Shown piece after piece: positions 1 through 7,879 of a stretch of DNA of 32,589 nucleotides; the first letter of the stretch is position 1, and each line of letters starts with the position of its first letter. The DNA comes from Rhodospirillaceae bacterium (GTDB lineage Bacteria; Pseudomonadota; Alphaproteobacteria; Rhodospirillales; JABHCV01). The notes beneath the pieces are model-generated. The model was given only the letters and a program-made list of their open reading frames with translations, was not told the DNA's origin and made no database searches. The stretch covers positions 1 to 32,589 of the forward strand of contig JABMOQ010000070.1 of assembly GCA_013204045.1 (NCBI GenBank), given 5' to 3'. The translations under genes were made by a program, and so were the position numbers.

Positions 1-2
1 AG

Positions 3-326
3 CCTGAGCTGGAAATGATGCCGGAACCGTCCTTTGAATCGCTGCCGGACGAACCCATGCTGGAACCCGTGCTGGAACCCATGCTGGAGCCCATGCTGGA
101 GCCCATGCTGGAACCCATGCTGGAACCCATGCTGGAACCCATGCTGGAACCCGCGCCCGAACCCATGCTTGAAACCAGGACAGAACCTGAACCTTCGGTT
201 GACAGCTATCTTTCCGAACCCCTTGAAGGCCCGGCCGCAGACATCTTTTCCGATCCGCCGGACCCGGTCGCTGGCGATTCCGGTAGCGGTTCCGGCGGTG
301 ATAGCGGCGATGATCTGCTCGGATAG
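3..326 (+). CDS. 3' end of an unrecognised protein with a PMLE tandem-repeat tail (5' end outside window)
   Basis: The reading frame is open from base 3 to the TAG at 324-326, so this is probably the C-terminal part of a larger gene that begins before the window. An internal ATG at 15 exists but nothing marks it as a start. The visible 107 residues are acidic and low in complexity: about ten four-residue units of the type E-P-M-L, then an acidic stretch and a Gly/Ser/Asp-rich end. No domain is recognisable, and there are no membrane segments or catalytic motifs. The tail looks disordered, like a flexible or protein-binding extension. The stop codon overlaps the -35 box of the SRP RNA promoter. 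Function unknown. Confidence 0.6.
   Translation, partial: PELEMMPEPSFESLPDEPMLEPVLEPMLEPMLEPMLEPMLEPMLEPMLEPAPEPMLETRTEPEPSVDSYLSEPLEGPAADIFSDPPDPVAGDSGSGSGGDSGDDLLG
51..170. repeat. 12-bp in-frame tandem repeat (about 10 units)
   Basis: Eight near-identical 12-base units of the form GAACCCATGCTG run from 51 to 146; variants differ by single bases (GAG for GAA, GTG for ATG). Two degenerate units follow at 147-170. The period is a multiple of three, so each unit adds Glu-Pro-Met-Leu to the protein. Near-identity at the DNA level points to recent expansion by slippage or unequal recombination. Confidence 0.9.
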
Positions 327-351
327 ACTCAGCTATTGCACCTGTTATAAT
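324..351 (+). promoter_or_regulatory. sigma70-type promoter of the SRP RNA gene
   Basis: A perfect -10 box TATAAT lies at 346-351. A -35-like TAGACT (4 of 6 to TTGACA) lies at 324-329 with a 16-base spacer. Transcription would begin near 358, exactly where the 5' strand of the SRP RNA terminal stem begins (GGGAGA). Confidence 0.7.
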
Positions 352-357
352 AGACCC

Positions 358-457
358 GGGAGATCGGCGGTGGACGGACCCCTCGCCAACCCGGTCAGGT
401 CCGGAAGGAAGCAGCCGTAACGAGATTCGGTCCGGGTTGCTGTTCGGTCTCCCACCT
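358..457 (+). ncRNA. ffs: Small (4.5S-type) signal recognition particle RNA
   Basis: This is the RNA of the bacterial SRP; with Ffh it targets membrane proteins to the translocon. The conserved domain IV core is plain: GGTCAGGTCCGGAAGGAAGC at 393-412, with the GGAA tetraloop at 403-406 and the asymmetric/symmetric internal loops flanking it. The ends pair: GGGAGA at 358-363 with TCTCCC at 448-453. The length of about 100 nt fits the short gammaproteobacterial/alphaproteobacterial form without an Alu domain. A promoter lies immediately upstream and dnaX begins 40 bases downstream. I see no strong U-tract terminator between them, so read-through into dnaX is possible. The exact 3' end is an estimate. 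Confidence 0.95.
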
Positions 458-496
458 CATGAAAAACCCGTTCAGGGTCAATTTCCGGGAATATAG

Positions 497-2227
497 ATGA
501 CCAATCCAGCCGCACCAACTGAGTATACGGTCCTTGCCCGTAAATACCGCCCGGCCTCGTTTGAAGGCCTGATCGGCCAGCAGGCCATGGTCCGCACCCT
601 GACCAACGCCATAAGCGCGGGCCGTCTGGCCCACGCTTTCGTGCTCACCGGTGTGCGCGGGGTCGGCAAGACGACAACGGCCCGCATCATCGCCCGTGTC
701 CTCAATTGCATCGGGCCCGACGGAACCGGCGGGCCGACGGCGACACCTTGCGGGGTCTGCGAGAATTGTATGGCCATTGCCGAAGATCGCCATGTCGATG
801 TACTGGAAATGGATGCCGCCAGCCGTACCGGCGTCGAAGACATTCGCGAACTGATCGAAGGCGTGCGTTACCGCCCGGTGACGGCGCGCTACAAGATATA
901 CATTATCGATGAAGTGCACATGCTGTCGAAAAACGCTTTTAACGCGTTGTTGAAAACGCTGGAAGAACCCCCTGAGCATGTGAAGTTTATTTTTGCGACC
1001 ACGGAAATCCGTAAAATCCCGGTGACCGTGCTCAGCCGCTGCCAGCGCTTCGACCTGCGCCGGGTCGACACAGAAACCCTCAGCGCCCATTTCCGGAAAA
1101 TCGCCGATACTGAAAACGCCGAAATCAATGATGCGGCGCTGGCCCTGATTGCGCGTGCCGCCGACGGCTCTGTCCGCGACGGCCTCAGCCTGCTTGATCA
1201 GGCCATCGCCCACGGCTCCGGCGCTGTTGACGAGAACCAGGTCCGCGACATGCTCGGCCTGGCCGACCGGTCGCAGACGTTTATGTTGCTGGAAGCCGTG
1301 CTCGCCGGCGACATCGCCCAAGCCCTGGGCCTGCTGGATCAACTTTACCGGGAAGGCGCCGATCCGGTCACGGTCATCGAGGATATGCTGGAAATTACCC
1401 ACTGGCTGACCCGCATCAAGGTCGTTCCCGATGCCGCCGATGATCCGGGCGTGCCGGAAATGGAACGGGTGCGCGGCCGCGATATGGCCGACCGTTTGAA
1501 AATGGCCGCCATCGCCCGGGCCTGGCAGATGCTGCTCAAGGGCCTTGGCGAAATCAGGAGCGCGCCGTCGCCGATCCAGGCCACGGAAATGGTGCTGGTG
1601 CGCCTGGCTTATACCGCCGACCTGCCGACCCCGGCCGAGGCCCTGAGAACCATCGACAAGGGCGGCGACAAGGGGGGCAACAAGGGCGCCGCAGCGGCGA
1701 GTCCGGCGCCGCCCCGAAAAAACGATAGCGCGCCGGTGGTGTTGGGCACATTGCCCGCCGTCGAGGGCGGCCCCGATCAGCCCCGCGCCGCCATGGCCGT
1801 TGGCGATACTGTTGCGCTCGCACCGCCGGTCGCCGAACTGCCGCAGGAAAGCCTGCCCGATCCAAAATCATTTGAAGACGTCGCCGAACTGGCCGGCGTC
1901 AAGGGCGAGGCGATCCTGCGCGCCAATATCATCAACAACGCCCATCTGGTGACCTTCGCGCCCGGCCATATTGAAATAAGCCTGGGCGCCCGCGCCCCCC
2001 GGGAACTGCCCTATGACCTGAGCCGGTTCCTGACCGAAAACACAGGCCGGCGTTGGATCGTCACCGTATCGGGCGAGGCCGGACAGCCGACCCTGCAACA
2101 ATCCAGCGACGCTAAAATCGCCGATGAAAAGGTCCAGGCCGGCGATCATCCGCTGGTCCGCGCCGTCCTCGATACCTTTCCCGGCGCCGCCGTCAGTCAT
2201 GTCCACTCCAGCGACGACGACAAATAG
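497..2227 (+). CDS. dnaX: DNA polymerase III subunit gamma/tau
   Basis: This is the ATPase motor of the clamp loader, which loads the sliding clamp and couples polymerase cores to the helicase. Visible in 576 residues: Walker A GVRGVGKTT (52-60), the zinc-binding cysteines C71, C85, C88 and C91, Walker B with IIDEVHML (136-143), sensor 1 ATTE (167-170) and the SRC arginine motif (180-182). A low-complexity Lys/Gly/Ala/Pro linker (about 385-460) separates domains I-III from a C-terminal tau domain (about 465-540). ATG 497 follows CGGGA. At codons 407-409 an A AAA AAC heptamer is followed in the -1 frame by CGA TAG, which would give a 410-residue gamma form (see separate entry). Upstream SRP RNA and downstream ybaB and recR match a linkage also known from Bacillus. 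Confidence 0.98.
   Translation: MTNPAAPTEYTVLARKYRPASFEGLIGQQAMVRTLTNAISAGRLAHAFVLTGVRGVGKTTTARIIARVLNCIGPDGTGGPTATPCGVCENCMAIAEDRHVDVLEMDAASRTGVEDIRELIEGVRYRPVTARYKIYIIDEVHMLSKNAFNALLKTLEEPPEHVKFIFATTEIRKIPVTVLSRCQRFDLRRVDTETLSAHFRKIADTENAEINDAALALIARAADGSVRDGLSLLDQAIAHGSGAVDENQVRDMLGLADRSQTFMLLEAVLAGDIAQALGLLDQLYREGADPVTVIEDMLEITHWLTRIKVVPDAADDPGVPEMERVRGRDMADRLKMAAIARAWQMLLKGLGEIRSAPSPIQATEMVLVRLAYTADLPTPAEALRTIDKGGDKGGNKGAAAASPAPPRKNDSAPVVLGTLPAVEGGPDQPRAAMAVGDTVALAPPVAELPQESLPDPKSFEDVAELAGVKGEAILRANIINNAHLVTFAPGHIEISLGARAPRELPYDLSRFLTENTGRRWIVTVSGEAGQPTLQQSSDAKIADEKVQAGDHPLVRAVLDTFPGAAVSHVHSSDDDK
1717..1728 (+). other. Candidate programmed -1 frameshift site with immediate stop (DnaX gamma)
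   Basis: The zero frame reads CGA AAA AAC GAT AGC, so bases 1717-1723 form the canonical slippery heptamer A AAA AAC in the correct phase. After a -1 slip the next codons are CGA (1723-1725) and TAG (1726-1728). The product would be 410 residues against 576 for tau. E. coli dnaX uses A AAA AAG followed by one codon and a stop, so the layout is the same. A possible stimulatory stem starts 10 bases downstream: CGGTGG at 1734-1739 against CCGCCG at 1755-1760, with one G-U pair. An alternative hairpin is GGGCA at 1744-1748 with TGCCC at 1752-1756. I saw no strong upstream Shine-Dalgarno stimulator. Frameshifting itself is inferred. Confidence 0.6.
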
Positions 2228-2243
2228 GCAGGAAGCCGACCCC

Positions 2244-2879
2244 ATGTATGAACTTTATTATTATCCGGGCATGGCCAATCTGGCGCCGCACATGATGCTG
2301 GAAGATATCGGTGCCGAGCATCGTTTGATTCGTGTCGACCGTGACAAGGGGGAACACAAATCGCCGGAATACCTGAAGCTCAATCCCAAGGGATTGATCC
2401 CGGTGCTCGTCGACGGCGATTTGGTGCTCTATGAAACGGCGGCCATCTGCCTGCATCTGGCCGACAGGCACCCGCAAGCCAACCTGGCCCCGGCGCTTGG
2501 CACCCATGGCCGGGCGCACATGTATAAATGGTTGATGCACATGACCAATACGGTGCAGTCGGATGTCCTGGTTTATAATTATCCGGACCGCTACACCACC
2601 GATCCGGGTGGCGTCGAAGCGGTCAAGGCGGCGTCTGCGGCGCGTCTGGAAAATGCCTACCAGCAGATTGATGCGCATTTGGCGGAAGGGCCCTATCTGT
2701 TGGGCGATACCTTCAGCCTCGCCGACTATTACCTGCTGCTGATGGCGCGCTGGGGCCGCAATATGGCGAACCCGCCCCGGACCTTGCCCAATCTGGGCCG
2801 CAGCCTCGACCGCATCGCCGAACGTCCGGCGGTGGCCCGCGCGTTTGCCGCCGAAGGCATGGAGAAGCCTTATTATTAA
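2244..2879 (+). CDS. Glutathione S-transferase family protein
   Basis: A 211-residue protein with the two-domain GST layout: an N-terminal thioredoxin-like half beginning MYELYYYPG, with LNPKGLIPVLVDGD and the glutathione-binding L-YETAAI segment (about 48-71), then an all-helical C-terminal half with the GDTFSLADYYL N-capping motif (about 154-164). Such enzymes conjugate or reduce small electrophiles or peroxides with glutathione; the substrate cannot be read from sequence. The start at 2244 is chosen because AGGCAGGA lies just upstream and the fold starts there, although the frame stays open further upstream into dnaX. It follows dnaX by 16 bases and may be co-transcribed. Its stop shares TTAA with the stop of the convergent exonuclease gene. 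Confidence 0.93.
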   Translation: MYELYYYPGMANLAPHMMLEDIGAEHRLIRVDRDKGEHKSPEYLKLNPKGLIPVLVDGDLVLYETAAICLHLADRHPQANLAPALGTHGRAHMYKWLMHMTNTVQSDVLVYNYPDRYTTDPGGVEAVKAASAARLENAYQQIDAHLAEGPYLLGDTFSLADYYLLLMARWGRNMANPPRTLPNLGRSLDRIAERPAVARAFAAEGMEKPYY

Positions 2880-3706
2880 AGCATGAAGTCGTTGCCCGCC
2901 GCCGCCCCCCAGGCTTCCATGAATTCGGCCAGGTGGGGCCGCGCCGCGCCTTCGGCCTCGATCAATGTCACCACATCGGCGACGGCCCGGTTATAGGCAT
3001 CAACGGTGATCGTGCCCCGGTGCTGCATCAGGCGCAAATAAACCAGATAGGTGTTGAGCACGTCGGTTTCGCAGTAATCGCGGATTTCCTGAATTTTGCC
3101 ATCGTCGAACATGGCCGCGACCTTTGATCCATCGACCCCGAACTTGCCGGGAAAGCCCAGCACCGAGCAAACTTCGTTGAGCTTGATGCGGGCCGAGGCG
3201 CCGTAATCGGACAGCACCTCGATCAAGTCGCAGTGCCAGTCGGTGGAATAGCGGGAAGAATAACTGTTCCATTTGTCACCGCCCGAATACAGCCACGGTG
3301 CGGAAATGCCGTGCACCATGGCCCGGTATTTCAGCACCGGCAGATCGAAACCACGGCCGTTAAAGCTGACCAGTCGCGGCTTCAAGCGTTCGAAATAGGT
3401 GAAGAAGCCCTGCAACAGCTGTTTTTCGTCGAACCCGGCCTCGCCGCCGGAACGCAACTCGCGCAACATATAAGCCTCACCGCCGCCGGAATAGTCGATT
3501 TCGGCCTCCAGAAAGCTGATCGCCACCACTTTGTGGAATGGCTGGCGCGGGAACGCATTTTTGCCAGCCGTCGCCTCCAGGTGGTAGCGCTCCAACTCGT
3601 CCCGCCGGGCCTGGACATCGCCGGCATCGAACCCGGTCAGATTGGGCACCGCGTCGGTGTCGGGGATGGTCTCTATATCGAAAACGAACAGGTTTTGATG
3701 CTGCAT
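2876..3706 (-). CDS. Predicted 3'-5' exonuclease related to the PolB exonuclease domain
   Basis: 276 residues of DnaQ-like (DEDDy) nuclease fold. Exo I is FDIET with D10 and E12; Exo II is SFNGRGFDLPVL; Exo III is YCETD, so the last motif is the YxxxD type. This matches the stand-alone family related to the exonuclease domain of DNA polymerase B (PF10108 as I recall it). It should remove nucleotides from 3' ends using two metal ions, probably in repair or RNA/DNA maturation; the substrate is unknown. The length spans the family with no polymerase domain. It overlaps the convergent GST stop by 4 bp. The start codon is ATG at 3706, 62 bases from the divergent ybaB start. Confidence 0.9.
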   Translation of the reverse strand: MQHQNLFVFDIETIPDTDAVPNLTGFDAGDVQARRDELERYHLEATAGKNAFPRQPFHKVVAISFLEAEIDYSGGGEAYMLRELRSGGEAGFDEKQLLQGFFTYFERLKPRLVSFNGRGFDLPVLKYRAMVHGISAPWLYSGGDKWNSYSSRYSTDWHCDLIEVLSDYGASARIKLNEVCSVLGFPGKFGVDGSKVAAMFDDGKIQEIRDYCETDVLNTYLVYLRLMQHRGTITVDAYNRAVADVVTLIEAEGAARPHLAEFMEAWGAAAGNDFML

Positions 3707-3768
3707 GCCGGGCTTCCGTAGGATAAACTGTGCTTAGCCTAACACTTAAGAGAGATGAGAAACAGACC

Positions 3769-4092
3769 ATGAAAAACCTTGGCGCGATGATGAAGCAGGC
3801 CCAGCAGATGCAGGAAAAGATGGGCGAGTTGCAGGAAGCACTCGGCAACACAGAGATTACCGGCACCTCCGGCGGCGGCATGGTCGAGGTTACCGTGACC
3901 GGCAAGCACGAGGGCCGCAAGGTCAAAATCGACCCATCGCTGCTGGTGCCCGGTGAGGCAGAAGTCCTGGAAGACCTGCTGGTCGCCGCCTTCAACGACG
4001 CCAAGACCAAGGTCGACGAAGCCATGCGCGAAAAAATGTCCGAATTGACCGGCGGCCTGCAATTGCCGCCCGGCATGTCGCTGCCGTTCTGA
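3769..4092 (+). CDS. ybaB: YbaB/EbfC family nucleoid-associated protein
   Basis: 107 residues. A small DNA-binding dimer found between dnaX and recR in many bacteria. Diagnostic features are the N-terminal helix rich in Met/Gln/Lys ([15 protein letters not shown], about 8-22), the [17 protein letters not shown] beta segment and the C-terminal helix ending in [13 protein letters not shown]. Start 3769 is chosen over an in-frame ATG-like start at 3730 because the family begins with [10 protein letters not shown] and a purine-rich GAGATGAGA precedes it. It is followed by recR after 16 bases, so the pair is probably one transcript. Its role in the cell is thought to be chromatin organisation linked to repair. 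Confidence 0.96.
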   Translation: MKNLGAMMKQAQQMQEKMGELQEALGNTEITGTSGGGMVEVTVTGKHEGRKVKIDPSLLVPGEAEVLEDLLVAAFNDAKTKVDEAMREKMSELTGGLQLPPGMSLPF

Positions 4093-4108
4093 TGGTCTTT
4101 GTTTAAAT

Positions 4109-4702
4109 ATGGCCGATAACGACATCGAGCACCTGATCCAGTTGCTGGCAAAACTGCCGGGGCTGGGGCCACGTTCGGCCCGGCGCGCCGTCCTGCATTT
4201 GTTGAAACACAGGGAAACCCTGTTGGCGCCGTTGTCGAAAAGCCTCGACGAAGCGGCCGAAAACATTATCACCTGCGCCATCTGCGGCAATCTCGACACC
4301 CACGACCCATGCGTTACCTGCCGCGATCCCAAACGCGTCGACACGGTGATCTGCGTCGTCGAGGATGTGGCCGATCTGTGGGCGCTGGAGCGCACCCCGG
4401 CTTTTCGTGGCCGCTTTCATGTGCTCGGCGGCACCCTTTCGGCCCTCGACGGTGTTGGCCCTGAAGATTTGAATATCCCGGCCTTGTTGAAGCGGGCCCG
4501 GGCCGAGTCGGTGACCGAGGTGATTATCGCCACCAACGCCACCGTTGACGGCCAGACCACGGCCCATTACATCGCCGACCGCCTCGCCGATTGCGGGGTC
4601 CGCATATCCGGCCTGGCCCACGGGGTGCCGGTGGGCGGCGAGCTTGACTATCTGGATGAAGGCACCCTGTCGGCGGCCCTGCAGGCGCGCCATGATTTTT
4701 GA
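4109..4702 (+). CDS. recR: Recombination protein RecR
   Basis: 197 residues, the usual length. RecR acts with RecF/RecO to load RecA on gapped DNA. The N-terminal helix-hairpin-helix is [17 protein letters not shown] (16-32). The zinc finger has C56, C59, C68 and C71. The Toprim domain begins with [17 protein letters not shown] (79-95), with the conserved acidic E85. The C-terminal segment [20 protein letters not shown] is typical. The start is the ATG at 4109; no good ribosome binding site is visible, which suggests translation coupled to ybaB. It is convergent with the cytochrome c gene, 14 bases away, and the AT-rich gap has no clear terminator. Confidence 0.98.
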   Translation: MADNDIEHLIQLLAKLPGLGPRSARRAVLHLLKHRETLLAPLSKSLDEAAENIITCAICGNLDTHDPCVTCRDPKRVDTVICVVEDVADLWALERTPAFRGRFHVLGGTLSALDGVGPEDLNIPALLKRARAESVTEVIIATNATVDGQTTAHYIADRLADCGVRISGLAHGVPVGGELDYLDEGTLSAALQARHDF

Positions 4703-4716
4703 TGTAAATTTATGCT

Positions 4717-5187
4717 CTAGTTGACACCATTGGCCCGTTGCACCTCGCGGATGAAGGCGATGATGGCGGGGATTTCCGCCGCCTTGACGGTGGCCTGAGG
4801 CGGCATCGGCCCGAATTTCCAGTGATGCTGGCGCACCCCGAAGGTAATGGCGGTCCGCAAGGCGCTGTCGCCGTGGTGGCCGGGCCGGTAGAAGGGATCG
4901 ACCAGGGGTGGCCCGTTGGATGTGCCACCGGCATCCTCGCCATGGCATTTGGCGCAGGTCGCCTTGAACGCTACCTGGCCGCGCACGGCTTTTTCCGACA
5001 ACTGCGGCAGGGTAACATCAATACGGACATCTTGCTGTCCCGACGAGAAGATCAGCCAGCCGGTAACGGCGAAGGCGGTGGCAATCCCGACGTAAAGCGA
5101 CATGGATGGTTTGGGGTGATTGCCTTTCGGCGCGTTGTCCGGCTGAGATTGCCCGGGAGTCTTTTTGCGTTTTTTGTTTTTTGCCAC
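4717..5187 (-). CDS. Membrane-anchored class I cytochrome c
   Basis: 156 residues. A basic, Lys-rich N-terminus (1-28) precedes a single hydrophobic segment (about 30-48), which acts as an uncleaved anchor or signal. The periplasmic part carries one haem-binding CAKCH motif (C78, C81, H82) and a likely axial Met in FGPMPP (M128). This is a mono-haem electron carrier on the periplasmic face of the inner membrane. Its partners cannot be read from context. It lies 6 bases downstream of rmuC on the same strand, so the two are probably co-transcribed, though no functional link between them is known to me. Confidence 0.9.
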   Translation of the reverse strand: MAKNKKRKKTPGQSQPDNAPKGNHPKPSMSLYVGIATAFAVTGWLIFSSGQQDVRIDVTLPQLSEKAVRGQVAFKATCAKCHGEDAGGTSNGPPLVDPFYRPGHHGDSALRTAITFGVRQHHWKFGPMPPQATVKAAEIPAIIAFIREVQRANGVN

Positions 5188-5193
5188 CGGGGT

Positions 5194-6282
5194 TTATTCC
5201 TTGCCACCGGGCAGCGGTACCAGACGCGGCCCGTCATTGGTGCCTGGCAATTCTTCGGCGGCGACGTCCTCGCCCAATTCAATATCCTGTATTCGTTCAC
5301 CGCGCTTGACGACTTTTTCCGACGAAATGCGGATCTCACGGATATCCTTCATCGCCTGCCCGAAATGGCCATCCAGGTTTTCGACCCGCTTGTCGAGGCG
5401 TCCGACGTCATCGAGCAGCTTCATGACCTCAGTCTGGATCAGCCCCGCCTGTTCACGCATGGAAACATCTTTAAGTATGGCACGCATGGTGTTCAGGGTT
5501 GCCCACATGGTGGTCGGCGAGACGATAACCACCCGGCGTTTGAAAGATTCCTCGATGACGCCACGGTGATTGGCGTGCAGTTCCGCAGAGACGGCTTCCG
5601 ACGGCAGGAACATCAGCGCCATTTCCGCTGTCTCGCCGGCAATAATGTATTTTTCGGAAATGTCCTTGATGTGTTTACGCACATCGTTGCCGAAGGATCT
5701 GGTCGCCTGAATTTTAACAGTTTCGTCTGCGGCGTCGCGCAAGGCCTGATAGCTTTCCAAAGGAAACTTGGCATCGACGACGATGGAGCCGGGCGGGTTC
5801 GGTAATTTCAAAAGGCAATCGGCGCGTTTGCCGTTGGAAAGCGTCGCCTGCAATTCATAGGCCGATGGCGGCAGCATCGAGGCAACCAGATCGTTGAGCT
5901 GAATTTCACCAAAGGCTCCGCGGGCCTGCTTGTTGGAAAGGATGTCCTGCAGGCCGACCACCTGCTCGGAAAGATCGGTAATTTTTTTCTGCGCCGAATC
6001 GATGACCGCCAACCGTTCGTGCAGGTCGCTCATGGATTTGCCGGTTTTTTCCGTGTGATGGTTAAGGCTCTGCTCCAGGGTGCGGCTCATATGGGCATGG
6101 GATGCGGCCTGTGCCTCGCCAAGCTGGGACAGCCGTCCGCTCAACTCGGCCTGGGCTTCGGAAAGACGTTGAGACAAGCCCTCCGACCGGGCCAGGGCGG
6201 TACGCACCAGGAACGATGCGCCGACAACGATGGTCACCGCCACAAGGACGACAACCAGAACAATTGCTTCTAAATATTCCAT
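5194..6282 (-). CDS. rmuC: RmuC family DNA recombination protein
   Basis: 362 residues. An N-terminal membrane helix (about 5-26), a coiled-coil region rich in Leu/Gln/Glu (about 35-115), then the RmuC nuclease-like domain with GAFGEIQLNDLVASMLP and the restriction-endonuclease-like segment DAKFPLESY. RmuC limits recombination at inverted repeats; the fold suggests a nuclease anchored near the membrane. The start at 6282 (MEYLEAIVLV) is chosen because GAAGG lies 7 bases upstream and the membrane helix begins there; the frame also stays open upstream to 6402. A -10-like TATACT occurs upstream on the minus strand near 6319, without a clear -35. It is divergent from the HD-GYP gene. Confidence 0.95.
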   Translation of the reverse strand: MEYLEAIVLVVVLVAVTIVVGASFLVRTALARSEGLSQRLSEAQAELSGRLSQLGEAQAASHAHMSRTLEQSLNHHTEKTGKSMSDLHERLAVIDSAQKKITDLSEQVVGLQDILSNKQARGAFGEIQLNDLVASMLPPSAYELQATLSNGKRADCLLKLPNPPGSIVVDAKFPLESYQALRDAADETVKIQATRSFGNDVRKHIKDISEKYIIAGETAEMALMFLPSEAVSAELHANHRGVIEESFKRRVVIVSPTTMWATLNTMRAILKDVSMREQAGLIQTEVMKLLDDVGRLDKRVENLDGHFGQAMKDIREIRISSEKVVKRGERIQDIELGEDVAAEELPGTNDGPRLVPLPGGKE

Positions 6283-6400
6283 TTGGGGCCTTCGAATCTG
6301 ATATCCGTAAAATAGAGTATAGCGCCCCGGCAAGCCATTCTCACGGATAATTGATATGCTTTGAGTGTCTTTCGGGCTTGTTTCGGTTATTCTCCGGGCC

Positions 6401-7879
6401 ATGGAACATAGCCCTTACACCCGCCGCGCCGCCCTTCATTACCTGTCTTCCATGGTTATCTTGACCATTTACGGGGTTCAGGTCTGCCCGTTTCTGGAAA
6501 GCCTGACGGTCGTGCAGCTGGTGGTGCCGATTGTTGCCGCCATCGCCGTGCAGTACCTGTTGCGGGGCCTGCTGCGTACCCGGTTCGTCCTGCAGGCCTC
6601 TGACAAGAACCAGACGGTGCGCGTGTTTACCGTCGAATTTGCCCTGTTTCTAGCCTCCGCCGTGTTTTTGATGCTCTTCAACACCGCCGCCTATGGATTT
6701 CCGCTGACCAGTGGCCTCAAGATTGTCGTCGGCATGGCGACCCTCGGCTTCTTCGCCGCCATCGATTTGGGGCTGGAATGGCAGCGGGCCCTGGTCGATC
6801 AGTTCCGCCACAGCGGGATGCGCATGCAGGTCGATGAAAACTATTTTCCGCTGACCGGCAAGATGGGGATTTTTGCGTCAATCAGCGTCGTCTTCATCCT
6901 TGGTGTCGTCTTTCTGGTCATCAGCAAGGATCTGGAATGGCTGAAGGAAGTCGGCAGCACCGTTACCCTGCATGATGCCCAGCGCTATATCCTGACCGAA
7001 GTTGCCTTCGTCGTCGGGGTCATCCTCACTCATGTGTTGAATGTCATCTATTCCTATTCCCATAACCTCAAGGGGTTTTTCGATAGCGAGAACGGTGTCC
7101 TGATGCGCGCCACCCGCGGCGAGCTGGATGGCGTCGTTCCGGTCGGCACCAACGATGAATTCGGCATCATGGCAATTCATACCAATGACATGGTCAAGGG
7201 CCTGCGCGAAACCACCGACGAAGTGCGCCGCACCCGCGATGTTTCGATCCTGACGCTGGCGTCGTTAGCCGAAACCCGCGACAACGAAACCGGCGCCCAT
7301 ATTTTGCGCACCCAGCGGTATGTGCGTGTGCTGGCCGAACACCTGAAGGATCACCCGCGTTTTTCCGCCGTGTTGACCGATGAAAATATCGAGCTTCTGT
7401 ACAAATCGGCGCCCCTGCACGACATCGGCAAGGTCGGCATCCCCGACGCCATCTTGCTGAAGCCGGGCAAGCTTACGGAAGAAGAATTTACCATCATGAA
7501 GACCCATCCGGCGATCGGCGTGCAGGCGCTGAAGGTCGCCGAGCGGGAATTGGGGACCAACTCGTTCTTGCACTTTGCCGGCGAAATTGCCTTAAGCCAT
7601 CACGAAAAATGGGATGGCTCCGGGTATCCGGGCGGGCTTGCCGGCGATGATATCCCGGTGTCGGGGCGGCTGATGGCGCTGGCCGATGTTTACGACGCGC
7701 TGATCACCAAGCGCGTCTATAAGCCAGCGTTTCCCCATGGAAAAGCCAAAGAAATTATTCTTGAGGGCGATGGCAAGCACTTCGATCCGGACGTGGTCGC
7801 GGCCTTTCTGGCCATGGAAGACGAATTCAAAACCATCGCCGCCCGCTTCAGCGACCAGGCCTATGGCGAAGTCGCTTAA
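6401..7879 (+). CDS. Membrane HD-GYP domain protein (putative c-di-GMP phosphodiesterase)
   Basis: 492 residues. Five to six hydrophobic segments occupy the first ~230 residues, followed by a HAMP-like stretch (about 225-275) and a C-terminal HD-GYP domain. The HD motif is H340-D341 in HDIGKVGIPDAIL, and the signature HHEKWDGSGYPGG contains G408-Y409-P410. These residues are intact, so hydrolysis of cyclic di-GMP (linear pGpG or GMP as product) is expected at the cytoplasmic side, with the membrane part as sensor. ATG 6401 is preferred; a GTG at 6365 is in frame. An extended -10-like TGATATGCT lies at 6352-6360. Its stop shares TTAA with the convergent YkgJ-type gene. Confidence 0.93.
   Translation: MEHSPYTRRAALHYLSSMVILTIYGVQVCPFLESLTVVQLVVPIVAAIAVQYLLRGLLRTRFVLQASDKNQTVRVFTVEFALFLASAVFLMLFNTAAYGFPLTSGLKIVVGMATLGFFAAIDLGLEWQRALVDQFRHSGMRMQVDENYFPLTGKMGIFASISVVFILGVVFLVISKDLEWLKEVGSTVTLHDAQRYILTEVAFVVGVILTHVLNVIYSYSHNLKGFFDSENGVLMRATRGELDGVVPVGTNDEFGIMAIHTNDMVKGLRETTDEVRRTRDVSILTLASLAETRDNETGAHILRTQRYVRVLAEHLKDHPRFSAVLTDENIELLYKSAPLHDIGKVGIPDAILLKPGKLTEEEFTIMKTHPAIGVQALKVAERELGTNSFLHFAGEIALSHHEKWDGSGYPGGLAGDDIPVSGRLMALADVYDALITKRVYKPAFPHGKAKEIILEGDGKHFDPDVVAAFLAMEDEFKTIAARFSDQAYGEVA

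Noticed and set aside
51-170. Possible CRISPR array
   Set aside because: The units are contiguous 12-mers without spacers and keep an open frame; this is a coding tandem repeat.
395-1402. Long minus-strand ORF opposite dnaX
   Set aside because: It lies antisense to a fully motif-complete dnaX and has no recognisable motif; it is a GC-rich codon shadow.
4738-5805. 355-codon plus-strand ORF opposite cytochrome c and rmuC
   Set aside because: The cytochrome CxxCH and the RmuC domain on the minus strand explain this region.
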